Shown: positions 12,217 to 24,330 of the stretch, piece after piece
Numbering within the stretch: the stretch's first letter is position 1
How the letters are laid out: every line of letters begins with the position of its first letter
Origin: Phoronis australis
Lineage: Eukaryota > Phoronida > Phoronidae
Length of the DNA stretch: 64,000 nucleotides
Reading direction: 5' to 3'
NCBI GenBank assembly: GCA_002633005.1
Contig: NMRA01000073.1
Span: 186,001 to 250,000 of the forward strand
The notes under the pieces: generated by a model
What the model was told of the DNA's origin: nothing
Database searches by the model: none
The model's input: only the letters and a program-made list of their open reading frames with translations
Translations under genes and position numbers: made by a program

Positions 12217-13564
12217 TAGTGCTGCCCTCTCTGGCATTCGAGTTGAGCTATGCTAGGCCATTAAATGTTTTTGTCCGTCTTTCATTCACTGTTACATGCT
12301 TATTTATCTGTATACTGAACCAGATTCTTCATTTGATATCTCTGTAGTTCTATTCTATAGTTCCATTATTTCAAAATTTATGGATATGTAATTACATTGT
12401 ACAGTGTATTCAACCAATTTTGCATATCGGAAAAACTTGCTCCCGAAGTACAGCCAATTACATTGAAGAAACTGCAGGTGTTGCGTGTCACAAAATATGT
12501 CAAGAATATTTCATATACATTAGGTTGTTCGTTGCTATTGTCATAGTTACTGTTAAAAAGTTTCTTGTTGAGTGGTGTTAAGTGGTGTCACCAAATGTCA
12601 TTGATTGCATGTGAAAACTTTTACTTAAATACGTATTATGTAATACTTTCCAATTTATGGGTCAGATTGTTAAAACTGGAGTTGAAGAATGATTTGTGAA
12701 GGTTTCGATGTTTGCATTGGTTTGTAATCCGTCCTCTCAATTCTCTTTTCATCAATACAGAAAAAAATTATATTTATGCCAAAAGATTTATATCACTGTT
12801 TGTTTACAATGAACAAAGTTTCTTTGAAATCTTTCATCTGTGTTTTCTTTTACCTTTTATAATTCTTAGTTTTATATCAGGTACACCTGTACATTATTAA
12901 CAGGAATTTCTGATAGTAAGCTCAAGGGCGTACATTCGGAAAATGGCACATTTTATCTTATTCGCATCCCAAAAGTACAATATACAGGAGAGCCAGAGTG
13001 GATGTTGGTTTAGTTGCAGTCATATTCCTCCAAAACAATAAAATAGCCAACAAAACAAGGGAACCAAATTGCAGTTTGTAAAATTTATGATCTTTTTCAA
13101 TTGACAAAACAGCCGACAGTCTAATACAAAGTAGTCAGTACAGTATATAAGTACTGAGAATGTAGAGACACGGCTTTAGCCTTGACGACAGACTGACTAA
13201 ACCTGAGAAAAAAAACTCGTTTTTTACAGACAATTGCCCATGGGCATACATTTGAAGGGGGGTTTGCAGGAATTCCGGGTACCCTTGATGGCTGTTTCAT
13301 CAGTTTTCATAAAAAGTAGGGCAAAGTGTAAGGCTGTGCGCCATAGAAATGACTGGTAGTGGACGAATCGATGTTACACCGATTGGAGAAATAATTGTAC
13401 AATGATGGTCACCAACATTGTCGAGGGATAATAACCTTCGTGCTAAAGAAACTACATTCCAACTGGCAGTGCAACAAGTCGGCTACAAAAGAAATTAGAA
13501 ACGGCAGTGTTGGGCAAGGCTAAGCCAACGACGTGAGGGATAATTCAACAATGTAGAAGAGCAT
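12217..13564. other. Spacer between convergent genes DYNC2H1 and PTER-1
   Basis: About 1.35 kb of AT-rich DNA between two stop codons on opposite strands. An ATTAAA at 12260-12265 is a possible weak polyadenylation signal for DYNC2H1. It lies close to the stop and I have no other support for it. No exon, RNA gene or clear repeat was recognised. Confidence 0.5.
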
Positions 13565-13569
13565 TTATT
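13564..13569 (-). promoter_or_regulatory. Polyadenylation signal overlapping the PTER-1 stop codon
   Basis: The minus strand reads GAT AAA TAA A, so AATAAA begins in the last lysine codon and includes the TAA stop (13567-13565). The same overlap occurs at the other two paralogues. If used, the 3' untranslated region would be only about 10-30 bases. Confidence 0.5.
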
Positions 13570-16500
13570 TATCGAAGGTAAGCCATCGAGCAGGATTGGA
13601 GATTAAAATGGTGTCAATTTGTTGCTGAGATACTCCGTACGCCAACATCTGCGGAACAACGTTGTCTAGGATATGACTGTATCCGTGGCCGCCAAACTTT
13701 ACCTGCAAGAAATGTATATTGCTTGTGACTCGGCTCTGGTGAAATGCAGTGGTTATCTGGGCGTTTTATTTTCTTGTTGGGGGGGTTTCAAACTTTGCTT
13801 TCGAAAGCATTCCTGATCTTACACATTCTGTATATGTAGGCCTAAATGGCATTTATTTGACAACGTATAACCCGACTTGCGAAATAAGCCGTTTTCAAAA
13901 AATACTTCTCAAAGCTCCGACAGCAGCACGCCAGTTCCTCTGTGGGGAGACTTCTCTAAACTACCCCCAGAACTAATTAACACTGAATTTCTAAACTGCA
14001 AAGTGCACGACGTAACCGTGGGTTGACCGACTCAAACAGATGTACCGAAAACAAATCTTTATACCATGACGCAATGTGTTGTGGAAAGGAATGCAACCGA
14101 AAACGCTGCAGGGGCGGATCCAGTACTTTGAGTGAGGAGGGGGCCAGGACAGAGCATTAGCCAGGGTTTTGCCCGACATTCGCACCCCCCAAATAGAATC
14201 TGGGAGAATTTTAGGGGGGCCATGGCCCCTTCTTAATCCGCCATTGCGCCGGAAACATGCAGACACATGCATGTAGACATGGCTCTAAACGATATTTTCC
14301 ACTAAAAAATATGATCCTATTTTCTTAAACCCATGACGCCACTCAAAAGTGTAGACACAGGCAAAATGTGCAGCAGGCACTTACCAGACGATGTTTGGTA
14401 TGAATGTCATGAGCCATAACAATCTTATCCAAGTAACCTTCCTTAATAAGCAGCTGTATTCGCCTTATTCTTTCGGCGTCGGACGGCATGGCAATCACAT
14501 TGTGACGCTGGTACCACGATATTTCTATGCCAAACAAATCGTATTCACAAAAGGTTCCCAGTTTGGCAAATTCCAACAGGTCATCGTCATTATGAATTGT
14601 TCCTGAAATCAACCAAAGGGAGCGTCAACAGTTACGTACATACCAGAAGGCCGTCACGTCGCTGGCAGTTGGCCACTTGGCTATGCCAGCGGCCATCCTC
14701 TTGTTTGTCCTCAGCAATGCAAGAGAAATGTTTGTTTTTAAATCAATTACGCGAAACGAGAAAGAAATATTGACTTTTAAAGACAAATTGCTTTTGAAAA
14801 GTTTTAGCTTGGCATAACACCACGCCTTTTAAACTATCATTGCCGAGGACGTGTTGTTCAGTTTTCAAATGTCTAATCAGGCACACTGATTTTCAGGACG
14901 CGTTTTGTCCTTTTACCTAACTAGCTATGCTGCACTTCTCATCGGTCACATGTTTATGTCTGTCGTTCGACAACCACATTTAGCTCTTCGTTTGGGACGA
15001 GTAGTTATCATCAAATATCAAAGTTACAGAGAATTTAGAAATGAGCGCAAAATCTTACTGTCCAAATGTCCCATTACAATCTTTCTCGTGTCGGCACCAG
15101 CTTCCTGTAATATTCGTACAATTTCCGCGGGCTGATCCTTATTACGGCCGGGGTGAATCATCAGCGGTGCTCCTAGGTGACTTTGGGCTTGTGCAGCTGA
15201 GCGCAAACTTTTCTTTTCGTGCTCTATATCAAAGTTAAGATCAAACTGGAACAACTGTACCAAACAACGAATTCACGTGTGCACGTGCGTGCCTGTGTAT
15301 TTGTGATAGAAAAACTGCCACCAATGTAGCTACGCCTTGGTTGCAACGAACTATTTTACTATCCTTTCCGGCCTCTGCTTGCGGTTGCCAACGGTTCTGT
15401 CATGAACGAAACAATGCTATATGTATGCTACCATGGTCCCAGAATCATGATATTGCATAAAATAATTACATGTCACGGTTCACGATGGAACTGGAAGTAT
15501 TTCTTGCACTTTACCTACCAGGGGGCTATCACCTTTTCTGGGTCGACATTTATAGCACGCCAAAATGTAAAAATGTGACCCATGGTTATACCAAGAACCA
15601 AAATTGCGCCTCATATATACCAATTGAGAGGACTTAAAACGTGACCCATTTTTATACCTCATCTAAAAAAATGTAAGGAAATTATAGCATGTCCTCCAGT
15701 CTTGCAACTGTTTATAATCACGTCATGACATTCATACCGCGCACAGTGTTATCGACTTCCCATCCCATTGCAAAAAAGCAACCCAAGTCTATACCAGACA
15801 ATTGAAAAATGCTCCACTCTCAGCGGCAAGTCCCTAACATCCCCATCATGCTCCAGCCATGTTTGCCATACTTTCAACTTCATATTGGCCCATGTAGAGC
15901 TAAGTAGAACACCAATAAACATTGAAATACACCGAATATGACCCGCAAAACGGTACGTTGCATTCTCTCGTGAGCAACCCGCAATAGTGATAATGAGAAA
16001 ATTAAACAGATTTTGATTTCTTTTAAATATGTGACAGTGAGAAGAGACGACAATACAGTCTGGCAATGTCACGGCAATCCTACCTGTGAAAGGATAGGTG
16101 CAACCGATTTCTCCAATAATTCCACACCTGACCGGCTCGCCGCTGTCGTCCACCACAAAACCTTCATTGACCTGCGAGACAATCTCGGTGCAAATTTGCT
16201 CCTCCGTCAAGGACCCCATATTGGAGGGGTGGGATTTACCGACGTAATAACCTATCACGGTAGTAAACGTCAAATTCTTTACTGTATTGGACAAAGAACC
16301 ACAGCACTCGTAGGAAAGGTTGGAATTCAAAATCTTACATGGACTTCAAACTCGACTTTGCGGATATGATTTTTTCATACTATACAATGTTGTATTTGCA
16401 TAAAAATGTACCCATAAACATCGAGTCGCTTGCAAAGAAAGCCTTGATGGGTGTTAAAACCTGGCATTCTGTTACTTTTTTAGGTCACAAAGATTTATAA

Positions 16501-19500
16501 TTACACGACCTAAAAGTAATATTGGCTAATAAAAGTAAGTATTCATGTTACCTGCTCCGCAAATCACATTGACTCCGGTTTCCAATGCAACTTTCTTGTA
16601 AAACAGCGGATCACGATTAATTCCGTTGGTAGTATTCTCCACAATGGTTTGTCCGCCGTTTTTCTAAAGTTAAATAGCAAAATAAATACGATGACATGAG
16701 CGCACCCAGCCTTTAATGTGGGGGTCTCGAATTTTCGACGATGTGGACCTTTTACTAACAAAAAGTCGGGAGGACTAAAAAAAACAAAGAAACGGGAACC
16801 GCGTTCGGAGCTGTGAATTGTGCGTTTACGCCTTTTTGGAGGACCTTCGTCTCGTTTTCTATAACTTTTTGCGCAATTCGCCAAATGGGGGGCCTTGTTC
16901 AAGCCCCCCTCCCCTTCCTCCTGGGTGCGCGCATGGATGAGGGATACACATCAAGAGAAACATTGATAGTTTACAGCGTAATATCATGGGCCGCGAAACA
17001 CTGAAATACGTGGGGGGGGCTATAGCAACCCCAGCCCCCTATGGTGTGCCGCTCATGAATGTGACAGTAGTACAAGTGATATCAATGTTTCATGGGATGG
17101 TGAAGTGCTAAATAATGGTGCAGTGTCACTGAAAAGAGCAGTTATAAAAATTCACATTCATAAACTTTGTCAGAACCCGTCATAACATGCTCAGACACGG
17201 GCAGAACACGTCTCGAATGAGACATCGTCCAAGGGGATCTTTCTCAAAATTTTCAGCTTAGTCCACTCCGATTCCGCTTGTACGTTCACGGTATTCGGGG
17301 TCCCGTTCCATGAAACCTTCTCTGTCTTAACTTGTACCAAAATTGAGCTAAATTAAGATCAAAACGTCTTAGCCACGTTTCATGAAATTTCTGAAGACCG
17401 AAATGAAGACCGAAATCGGTCTAAGCCACGGAATACATGTAGGCTCTTAAGCCTTAAAAGGCTTTAAATTAAAAAAATGTCTAAGTGACCAAACTGCGAC
17501 TATCACCACTCTAAACTCTTGAGGAATAAATTTCGTAACTTTCGGAATCCAATGACCCTAAATAATGTCAAATTGAAGATCGTCTGCTTTCAATTCGAAA
17601 ATCGCAAAGGCCACTGAGAAAATGCGGTGCACTTAGTCTTTTTCTAAAATTTCATCTTCGGGCTTAACTCAGCCCGAATTTTATTCTTAACTTCGACACT
17701 TTTTGTCCCGAAGGCGTAATTCCTACGTCAGGGCCGCAAAACAGCGAAAAACTTGCCAAAAGTATAATGCTTATGAGTAACATCATGTTGCATGAAAACA
17801 ATAACACTGCATTAAAACGTTAATATCCATACCTTGAAATTTTTAATTTCTTCAAGCACAGCCTCTTGTTCTTCACACAACTGAAGATTCTCCTCGTGTG
17901 AGTACCTTGAAGAGTGACGTCAGAGCTGTCTTGCAGTAGAATCAAGAGTCGAGTGAAAGGAAAACATACACATGCGCATTCGTTGCATATAAAATCCGGT
18001 CAAAATAGAAGTACCTGCACTAGTTCTCAGATTTAAATAGGGTTTATTGACCTATTGCTGTTACATTGACATTATCTGAAAAAGCAAGAGATGTACGAAT
18101 TCGGAATTTTATTGAAAAAACGACACAAATTCAGTTTCAAGTCCAACGCCATGTCAGTGGACAGACTGCCAAGTGAACTACAACCGTAACTGGTTAGTTG
18201 ATTACGTCGTCATGGGCATGGTACTAGCCAAAATCTTTCTTCACATTTTTAAGTAGCAGCACCGTGGCGACTTCAGAAAAAAAATGTTAAAAGCCCATAC
18301 TACTGAGCTTTACATGAATGGTGAAAACGGTAGCAGTTTTCGCTGGCGTTTTAGTCAGACAGACGGGGTCAATTTCGCCAGCAGTTAGTTTGATTCCTCC
18401 TTACCCGAGTCGTTTTTAAAGGAAATTTTGTATCGATCTCTGCCAGAAATTAATTGATGTGAGGATAGAACAAAGCCCTGCGCGTATGTGTGATATTTGA
18501 AGCAAGTGGTCTCGCTACAAAAAGCCAGCGAGAATGGTAATAGTGTTGGGGTAAGTCAAATCTCCAGCACAGCGCTTTTGTCGCAAGCGACAGTGCTGGC
18601 GAACGCCAGCGTTTCAGCCAGCATGTAAACAGGATTCAAGTTTGTGCAGCATACAACCGAGGGTGAACTCAAGAGTAATACGTGAGAGTTTATTCATTTT
18701 TCATTCTTACGGGTACTGTCTTATCCATCCCAGGTTCTTCATTTCAAACGGCAGATTGACATTGTCCGCGAACTTCTCTCTTGGAGGATAAAAAGATACG
18801 CCAAACTTCATTGATAGGTGCTCGTGGGTATGAGTGGCTCCAAGCAACTCGGGTCTAACGCACCCCAGCACTGAAATAAATGAGATCGTTCCGATTCAGA
18901 TGTTGACAGTTCGTTTGTAAATAACAGAGCCTGAAAAGCGAGCCATTTTACGAAGCGCCAAAGAGTTCGTAAAGTGAACAAGCAGTATAAAATTGCTACT
19001 CAGAGTAGAATTACCTATTATATTTGCAGACTCAATCATTCAAAGCGTAAATCAAGATACCTGCTCGACGGTACAAATCAGAGGCACCCGACAAGTTTGT
19101 TTGCTACTTTGAAAAATATAATGGAATCTTTCCAGTGGTGAAGTTAGTTTTTGTTTAGAATTTAAGTTTTACAAGAGAAATGAACTAAGGCGGTTTTTCA
19201 TATCATATCTTTGAACAGCGGAAACCACAGAATAGATTAGCTACTAAATGTGTCACTTTCAGGACCTGGAAATGCTGTGGGATTGGAATTCACAGACTTA
19301 ACCAACCTGTTATGCCCTGGTCACAAACTGGCTGAACGCTAGGCGAGACCAACATAAATATTCTCTGCTATAATTTTCCTTCATATGGTAGGTGTCCCCA
19401 CCACTTATGTACCTTGTCCACAAACTGGCTAAAACGAAAGAGCTTTCACTAGCACTTTCGCCAGTAGCAAAAACGACAGCAAGGATAACAGTTGCATATG

Positions 19501-19897
19501 TGTGACTTTTGGTGTCTCTTTGCAGGCGGATTGAGTTATTCCGAAACTGTTTGCGTATTGGCTAGCAATTTTGAAGCCAGGGGAAAGATACCTTTGTTTA
19601 TCTTCACATAAGTGAGTTGATGACAAAGAGTGAGCGCGTTTTGACACCAGTTTTCACTCTAAAACGATTCGTGTGGTGAGGAAGCAAACTAGCTGATGAC
19701 ATCTCGTCAGTCTGACTAAAACGCTACCTTGTAGCCCTCTGAAAAAATGTCAGGACTTTCGACAATCGTTTGAACCTAATCACAAAAACTACTGTAGCAT
19801 AACACGTAGGCATAATTCTGTAGAAATAAGTATTTGTCTCAGTTGGGCGAATGATTGTATGCTCACCTGTTTGGACTTTGCCTTCTCTTGAAACCAT
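13565..19897 (-). CDS. PTER: Phosphotriesterase-related protein, paralogue 1 (PTER-1)
   Basis: Metal-dependent amidohydrolase of the phosphotriesterase family; mammalian PTER has been reported to hydrolyse N-acetyltaurine. Exons, 5' to 3' on the minus strand: 19897-19867, 18870-18711, 17905-17833, 16663-16552, 16251-16084, 15223-15059, 14602-14385, 13702-13565. They total 1065 bases, 354 residues (human about 349). All junction phases agree and there is no stop inside. Metal ligands expected of the family are present: His26 and His28 in THTHEH, Glu173 in GEIG, His205 in MIHPGR, His234 in GHLD, Asp302 in AHDIHT. The start is chosen at [10 protein letters not shown], which aligns with the family N-terminus. 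The end is ARWLTFDK. Introns 3, 7 and 1 contain small inserted elements missing from the paralogues. I see no break, so it should be functional. Confidence 0.93.
14113..14242. mobile_element. Short inverted-repeat element (GGCGGAT ends) in the last PTER-1 intron
   Basis: Ends read GGCGGATCCAG on the left and, on the opposite strand from the right, GGCGGATTAAG. The interior is G- and C-run rich (GGAGGGGGCC, GGGGGGCCATGGCCCC). The matching intron of PTER-2 has no such block between its ATGCAACTGGATC and ACATGCAG landmarks. Target duplication not clear. A larger element with similar ends lies at 57470-58274. Confidence 0.6.
16695..16935. mobile_element. 241-bp MITE with 15-bp inverted ends and 5-bp target duplication
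   Basis: Left end CATGAGCGCACCCAG and the reverse complement of the right end CATGCGCGCACCCAG differ at one base. The element is bracketed by GATGA at 16690-16694 and 16936-16940. The same intron of PTER-2 (28179 onward) has a single GATGA with no insertion, so the empty site is visible. No coding capacity. Family not named. Confidence 0.85.
16985..17057. mobile_element. 73-bp miniature inverted-repeat insertion in PTER-1
   Basis: Ends CATGGGCCGC and, reversed, CATGAGCGGC. It is flanked by AATAT on the left and AATGT on the right, a near 5-bp duplication. In PTER-3 the uninterrupted site reads GTAATATGACAG. The CATGRGC ends resemble those of the neighbouring 241-bp element, which suggests the same transposition machinery. 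Confidence 0.7.
18290..18640. mobile_element. Inverted copy of a repeat flanking PTER-1 exon 2 (left arm)
   Basis: Contains CGTTTTAGTCAGACAGACGG and later GACAGTGCTGGCGAACGCCAG. These match, in reverse orientation, sequence at about 19420-19740. The element is missing from the corresponding position in PTER-2 (about 29030-29100), so it arrived after the duplication. Boundaries are approximate. Confidence 0.5.
19420..19740. repeat. Right arm of the inverted repeat around PTER-1 exon 2
   Basis: The reverse complement reads CGTTTTAGTCAGACTGACGA and further on CTACTGGCGAAAGTGCTAGTG, matching 18290-18640. A homologous block is present in the first intron of PTER-2 (about 30040-30255), so this arm predates the duplication. 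The left arm is the newer copy. Confidence 0.5.
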
Positions 19898-20021
19898 ACT
19901 CCTGAAATGAGAAGAATGATAAGATGTACAAAATCGTTAGCTGGAATAAAGACATTTCACTCGATGTTTCGAGCACTGACATCATAACCACAAGGCAAAC
20001 CAGGGCCATGCACACAACTCG

Positions 20022-20292
20022 TGGCAAAAAGCCTTCCTCCAACTCGAAACTCATTTCAGTTTTGCGTTTAGTCACTGTTCTCTGCAAAGTGACCCGAGTT
20101 GCCACACCGTGAATTCAGCCGATCCCAACGGGTCGCCAACAATGTCGCGCCCCTCGCCCGTTAAATACAGTGGCAAAAAGCCTTCCTCCAACTCGAAACT
20201 CATTTCAGTTTTGCGTTTAGTCACTGTTCTCTGCAAAGTGACCCGAGTTGCCAAACCGTGAATTCAGCCGACCCCACCGGGTCGTCAACATT
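20022..20292. repeat. 122-bp direct tandem duplication upstream of PTER-1
   Basis: 20022-20143 and 20171-20292 are nearly identical (period 149), each starting TGGCAAAAAGCCTTCC and ending near CCCAACGGGTCG or CCCCACCGGGTCG. A decayed single relative lies upstream of PTER-2 at about 31415-31515. The block is therefore part of the gene-proximal upstream region and may contain a promoter or an untranslated first exon. No TATA box or start site could be fixed. Confidence 0.75.
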
Positions 20293-20619
20293 CTATCTCC
20301 CAATCACCACTGCCCTGGTGCAAACTCTCATAGGCTCTGTTCAAGTAGCATTTTGTGCTCCTTCAAATTGTGACCTGTGTGGTTACAACTGATTTGAACT
20401 TTGAAGGGAAATTTTCTATCACTTTTAGGGAATGTGTAGGCCTCGTGAGGGGAATTTGATAGAGGAATAAGGCCTATATTCGGCCCCAAAATCGAGGGAT
20501 TGAGGGCCCTGACCTTTTTGGAAACAAATGTTTCATGTAGTCATGAAAACACAGCCTGGCTGGACGAAGATTCACCGGTTGTTGCTATGCTCGCCAACCG
20601 AGATGCGACAAAATGTGAT

Positions 20620-20790
20620 CAAACTTTCGAAAACATTTATAAGTTTTACCCGAAAATAGTTTCCTTCGTCGCGGCGTATGGCAACGACCCAACGCTTCCG
20701 AATCTCAACGTCCTTAGGGATTGTGAAAAAACACTTGAATGTCCGTATTTTTCTGTCGCCATTCGAAAAAAGCGGAACACAACTATGCCG
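20620..20790 (-). pseudogene. THAP-type zinc-finger remnant (minus strand)
   Basis: The reading frame 20901-20572 contains SCVPLFSNG, then FTIPKDVEIRKRWVVAIRRD and EGNYFRV, the order seen in THAP DNA-binding domains (C2CH finger, FPxD, KRW). The second zinc cysteine is Phe, and the expected final Cys-x2-His is not in frame. I read it as a decayed fragment of a THAP transposase or host THAP gene. No partner exons found. Confidence 0.5.
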
Positions 20791-21009
20791 ATTAGCCAAG
20801 ATGTAACGGAGCTGTTGTAGTGAGCCACGTTTTAAAGGGCGCTTCTTGTCCACGTGAATTGACCTTACGCCAGAAAATGAATGACAGGTGTGACTGACCA
20901 ATCAGAATGCTGCATTCTGGACACTCCTCCAGACTGCAGTTCGCCATCTTGTCCGACAAACATTAGCGGCTGTAGGACAAAACACGTTCAACTGCAATGT
21001 GCATTTTAA

Positions 21010-21230
21010 ATGGCCAAGAGGTGTTGTTGTGGTGTGTGTAATTCAGACAGTCGTTATACTAACAGAGATGAAAGTCCTGTCAATTTTTGGCCTTTTCCAA
21101 AGCCTAATAGTGACGTATGAGCAAACGGTGGATTACTGTGTGAAGGCTATTCCCGCACGAGCAGCCTAACCTGTCAACATTGTTTGACCACTCGAAAGCT
21201 AAATAGAAGTATGTTCTAAGGTATGCACCC
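21010..21230 (+). pseudogene. THAP-type zinc-finger remnant (plus strand)
   Basis: ATG at 21010 opens MAKRCCCGVCNSDSRYTNRD followed by PVNFWPFPKPNSD and a stop at 21118-21120. The second half continues in another frame as SKRWITV, stop, RLFPHEQPNLSTL. This follows the order of a THAP domain (CxxC, PFPKP, RW, PHEQ) with a frameshift and stop. It lies head to head with the minus-strand remnant about 220 bases away. It is broken and unlikely to be expressed as a protein. Confidence 0.5.
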
Positions 21231-21239
21231 TTTTTAATA

Positions 21240-23920
21240 TTTCTACCCAATATCGGAATTTTGGCTCTGGATTACAGTCTTGTTAAGTGTGTGACCCGCC
21301 CCCTCCGCGATCACTTTCACATTATAACCTTACATGATGACAACCATTTCCATAGCACTGACGAAAACGAGTTAAAATATAGTCAATCAAGAGTCAGAAT
21401 TCATTCTTACCTATTAATTAGAGGCTCTTACATCTATTCTCACTGTGAGTGTTGGTATAGGCCTATTCCTATTCCTTCGATCGTAACTCCTCACTCTTGG
21501 CGGCTGTCGAGCAAGGCTCGTGATACATTACTATCTCGGGCAATGATTGCCAGTAAAAACCAAAACGAAGGATTGAAAACTTTATTATGAACGGAGAAAA
21601 TTAATGCACATTAATTACCGAAAATACGTAGCATTTTGGCGCTACGCCGTGACACTACAGAAACGGCGTATCTTCGTTCGCCAGCGGGAGGCATATACAG
21701 GGAAACTGGGCGGCGCTACAGCCGTCTTTATTGTTGACCAACTTATCGACGCCCGGATAAGAAACCTGAATTAGGCGCTCGCCGCAGATTTACAATTTTG
21801 CCGACCTCAGACGGCGCATAGGATACTGCCAGGTGGCCAAATGCGACTTAGCGTTTAGTTAAGCGTCGAGCGCTGCCTATCTGCTCACTGTGCTCACTGA
21901 GATTGCTTAACACGATGTTAACGAGCTGTTACTTCTGACAGTCCCGGCTCGTGTTTCAACGCTATTGTGTTCAATCATTGACTCAAATAACAAATTGATC
22001 TCAGCTCACAGACACAGCTTCTTATCCTTTTTACGTCACTAGCTGGTTTGTTGGAGCTACAACACAGCGGTCCTATAATACAGGCTATATACCTACCCGA
22101 TAGAGCACCCTAGTGAACCAACCACTTGTGACTAGCTACGCTGCCTGTCGATCAAACAGATGTCACGTATAATATATTATACACAAATACATGTACGACC
22201 TAGAATCAGTCATGACCTGGTTTAAGAGTGACCGCAAGGGCCACACGGTTATTCAGAAAGAGGTAGACTTCGCTGGTTCCCGAAGCACTAAAATCTACAG
22301 CGGGTACCTGAGTAGCGGTTTGTATACAAAATAGCGAAGACCAACCGCTGAAGGTTCTCGTAGCCATACTCTTGAGTGCGTATAGATTTGTGATACTTGG
22401 CTGATTCGAGTGTTTATTCAAGGATGAGGCCAACCAGCATATTTAAATCAGCTGAACATAAAACCATATGTTTTACTACCTTATCTGGAGTATATCTCTG
22501 CTCATAATCCAGATGATACATCCGGGAACGAATGGTGTGATCGCCCTGATGTCGGTCCGTGAGCAGCAGTCTACACTAAACTTATTTTAGTTCTTTGCAA
22601 CTGGTTTTAATTTTGTTTACAAAATGGAGAGTATGAATTTATAAAATAAAAACTTTACTGTAGTTTCAATTTTGTTTACAAAATGGAGAGTAATGAATTT
22701 ATAAAATAAAAACATTGAGCTGCAATTGAATAAATATGTTTCAGAAAAAAATCACGCCGGGAATACATAAATGAAAAATTTAAATGCTAAAATTCATTCA
22801 TGGCTTGACTTTCGAGATCCATATCCACATGCTCACGAGTCTGGATTCGGCTCTAACTCAGTGCGGCAGACCATCTGATCACTTACATTTCAGTATATTT
22901 TTAGATTGTTTTGATAGATCGTTTTGAGACACAGTCAAAAGTTATTTTTTACATTAAACTTGTGGAGTTTTAGTTAAAACATAATGAATATGTATTCCGG
23001 CTGTCAGCGACGCTCAGTTGTCATTTGTGTTCTCAAAAATACTGGTATCAAAGTAACTTTACTGAATGAGGAAAACTAAGTTTGCAGAATAAATTAAGGA
23101 GCTGTTCCTATCGAAAATTGGTACAATGATTTTATGAATTTTTCAATAGCATAGGCGGCTCAGCCCTGAAAAAGTGGGAGGAGGGCTATAGCCCTCATGA
23201 AGAGAGCAGAAAATTGATTGATGAAGGAAGTCGATGATGGACAGTTAATAAGTTTCAGATTTTCCCTGCACTTTGGTTCACAAACCAAAGTTTCCACTTT
23301 TGCTGGGCCATCTGCTAGGCCTGCTGTAACATTTGTCACATTTACCGATGAATTTTGTTTGCGGCACTTATACAGCGCTCGCATACCGTACACTCAAAGA
23401 CAAATTGGAATCTAATCAGCCGCCTTAAAAGAAAATTTCGCTCGCCAGAAGTCTGATTTGCCTTCTTATCATCTACACACAAATATTGCGACAGATTCAC
23501 CTTCGTAATAACTGAGATATGCCAATATTCCACTGGTTAGGTTCAGTTCGCCTATGGTGTTTGCACGTTATTGGTCAGAACATTTTGATATTGCACGTCA
23601 ATGTCGTGCTAACTGTTCGGACGGCAGATACAATACTTTTGTGAACGCTCATATCAAGCGGCTGATTTGCCTTCTGCTAAGACGTCGTATCTCAGTGCTT
23701 ACAAAAGTGCACATTCGAAAAATGTGAAGATAGTTTTAGTAACTCTTAGGAACCCTTTGAGATTGACATCACTGAAATTGACGGGTAGAAAGACTGAAAG
23801 TTGCTCGTTCGGTAGTAGTAGACTGCCTAAAAATTAATGAGACTCGCCAACAAGATTTGCTAGATATCTGTACGCCACGGAAATCGGACATGTCCGACAA
23901 TCAAACTCAACTGTTATTTT
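21240..23920. other. Intergenic DNA between PTER-1 and PTER-2
   Basis: No exon or RNA gene recognised on either strand. It contains the 59-bp duplication at 22606-22713 and otherwise unremarkable AT-rich sequence. The longest open frames (for example 21261-21590) show no known motif and no splice context. Confidence 0.4.
22606..22713. repeat. Two-copy tandem repeat, ~59-bp period
   Basis: AATTTTGTTTACAAAATGG followed by AGAGTATGAATTTATAAAAT occurs twice back to back with one extra A in the second copy. No function suggested. Confidence 0.8.
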
Positions 23921-23929
23921 AACAGGAAC

Positions 23930-24330
23930 ACATTCAACAATTTTCATAAAGAGCCCGCAGTTTGGCGGACAGAGGCGGATGCCATAAACGACTCAAAAAT
24001 AATACATAAGACCATTAGGTGACGCAAAATCCCACAAATCCGTTCCAATGATAGTCGTCGTCGTCGTCTCTTTAATTGAAATTCATTATATATCTAATTA
24101 TCAGAGACAAATGTAAAAAAAAACTAAAATTGCCACTACCAGACACAGCCGTAGTAGGATGAATTCAAAACTCGCCATCATCCGTTACCAGCTTCATAGG
24201 ACATCTGCCAAATCCGTTGTGTTCCCGCATGGGGTTAAGGAGATACAACAGCATACACAGGACTCAGATGACACGAATATGCACCCACATATCTATATGT
24301 ATACGTGGGTGCATAAATTTAGGGCAAAAA
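23930..24330 (-). repeat. Interspersed repeat of ~110-bp degenerate subunits, copy A (truncated)
   Basis: Shares subunit phrases such as GCCACTA...CAC and GGAACACATTC...CAATTTTCAT with copies B, C and D. It ends near the GCACCCACATATCTATATGT motif, which matches the end of copy C. It sits directly 3' of PTER-2, as copy C does 3' of PTER-3. Confidence 0.5.

Noticed and set aside
20072-20254. Coding first exon for PTER-1 (MATRVTLQRTVTKRK frame)
   Set aside because: The frame passes the acceptor at 19902-19903 out of phase with the PTER start and is duplicated in a non-coding block.
20500-20820. 106-codon plus-strand frame
   Set aside because: It is antisense to the THAP-like frame, which has the recognisable motif order.
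22206-22433. 75-codon minus-strand frame with SGTSEVYLFLNNRVALAVTL
   Set aside because: It faintly resembles the end of a C1q/TNF-like fold, but the similarity is too short and no further exons were found.
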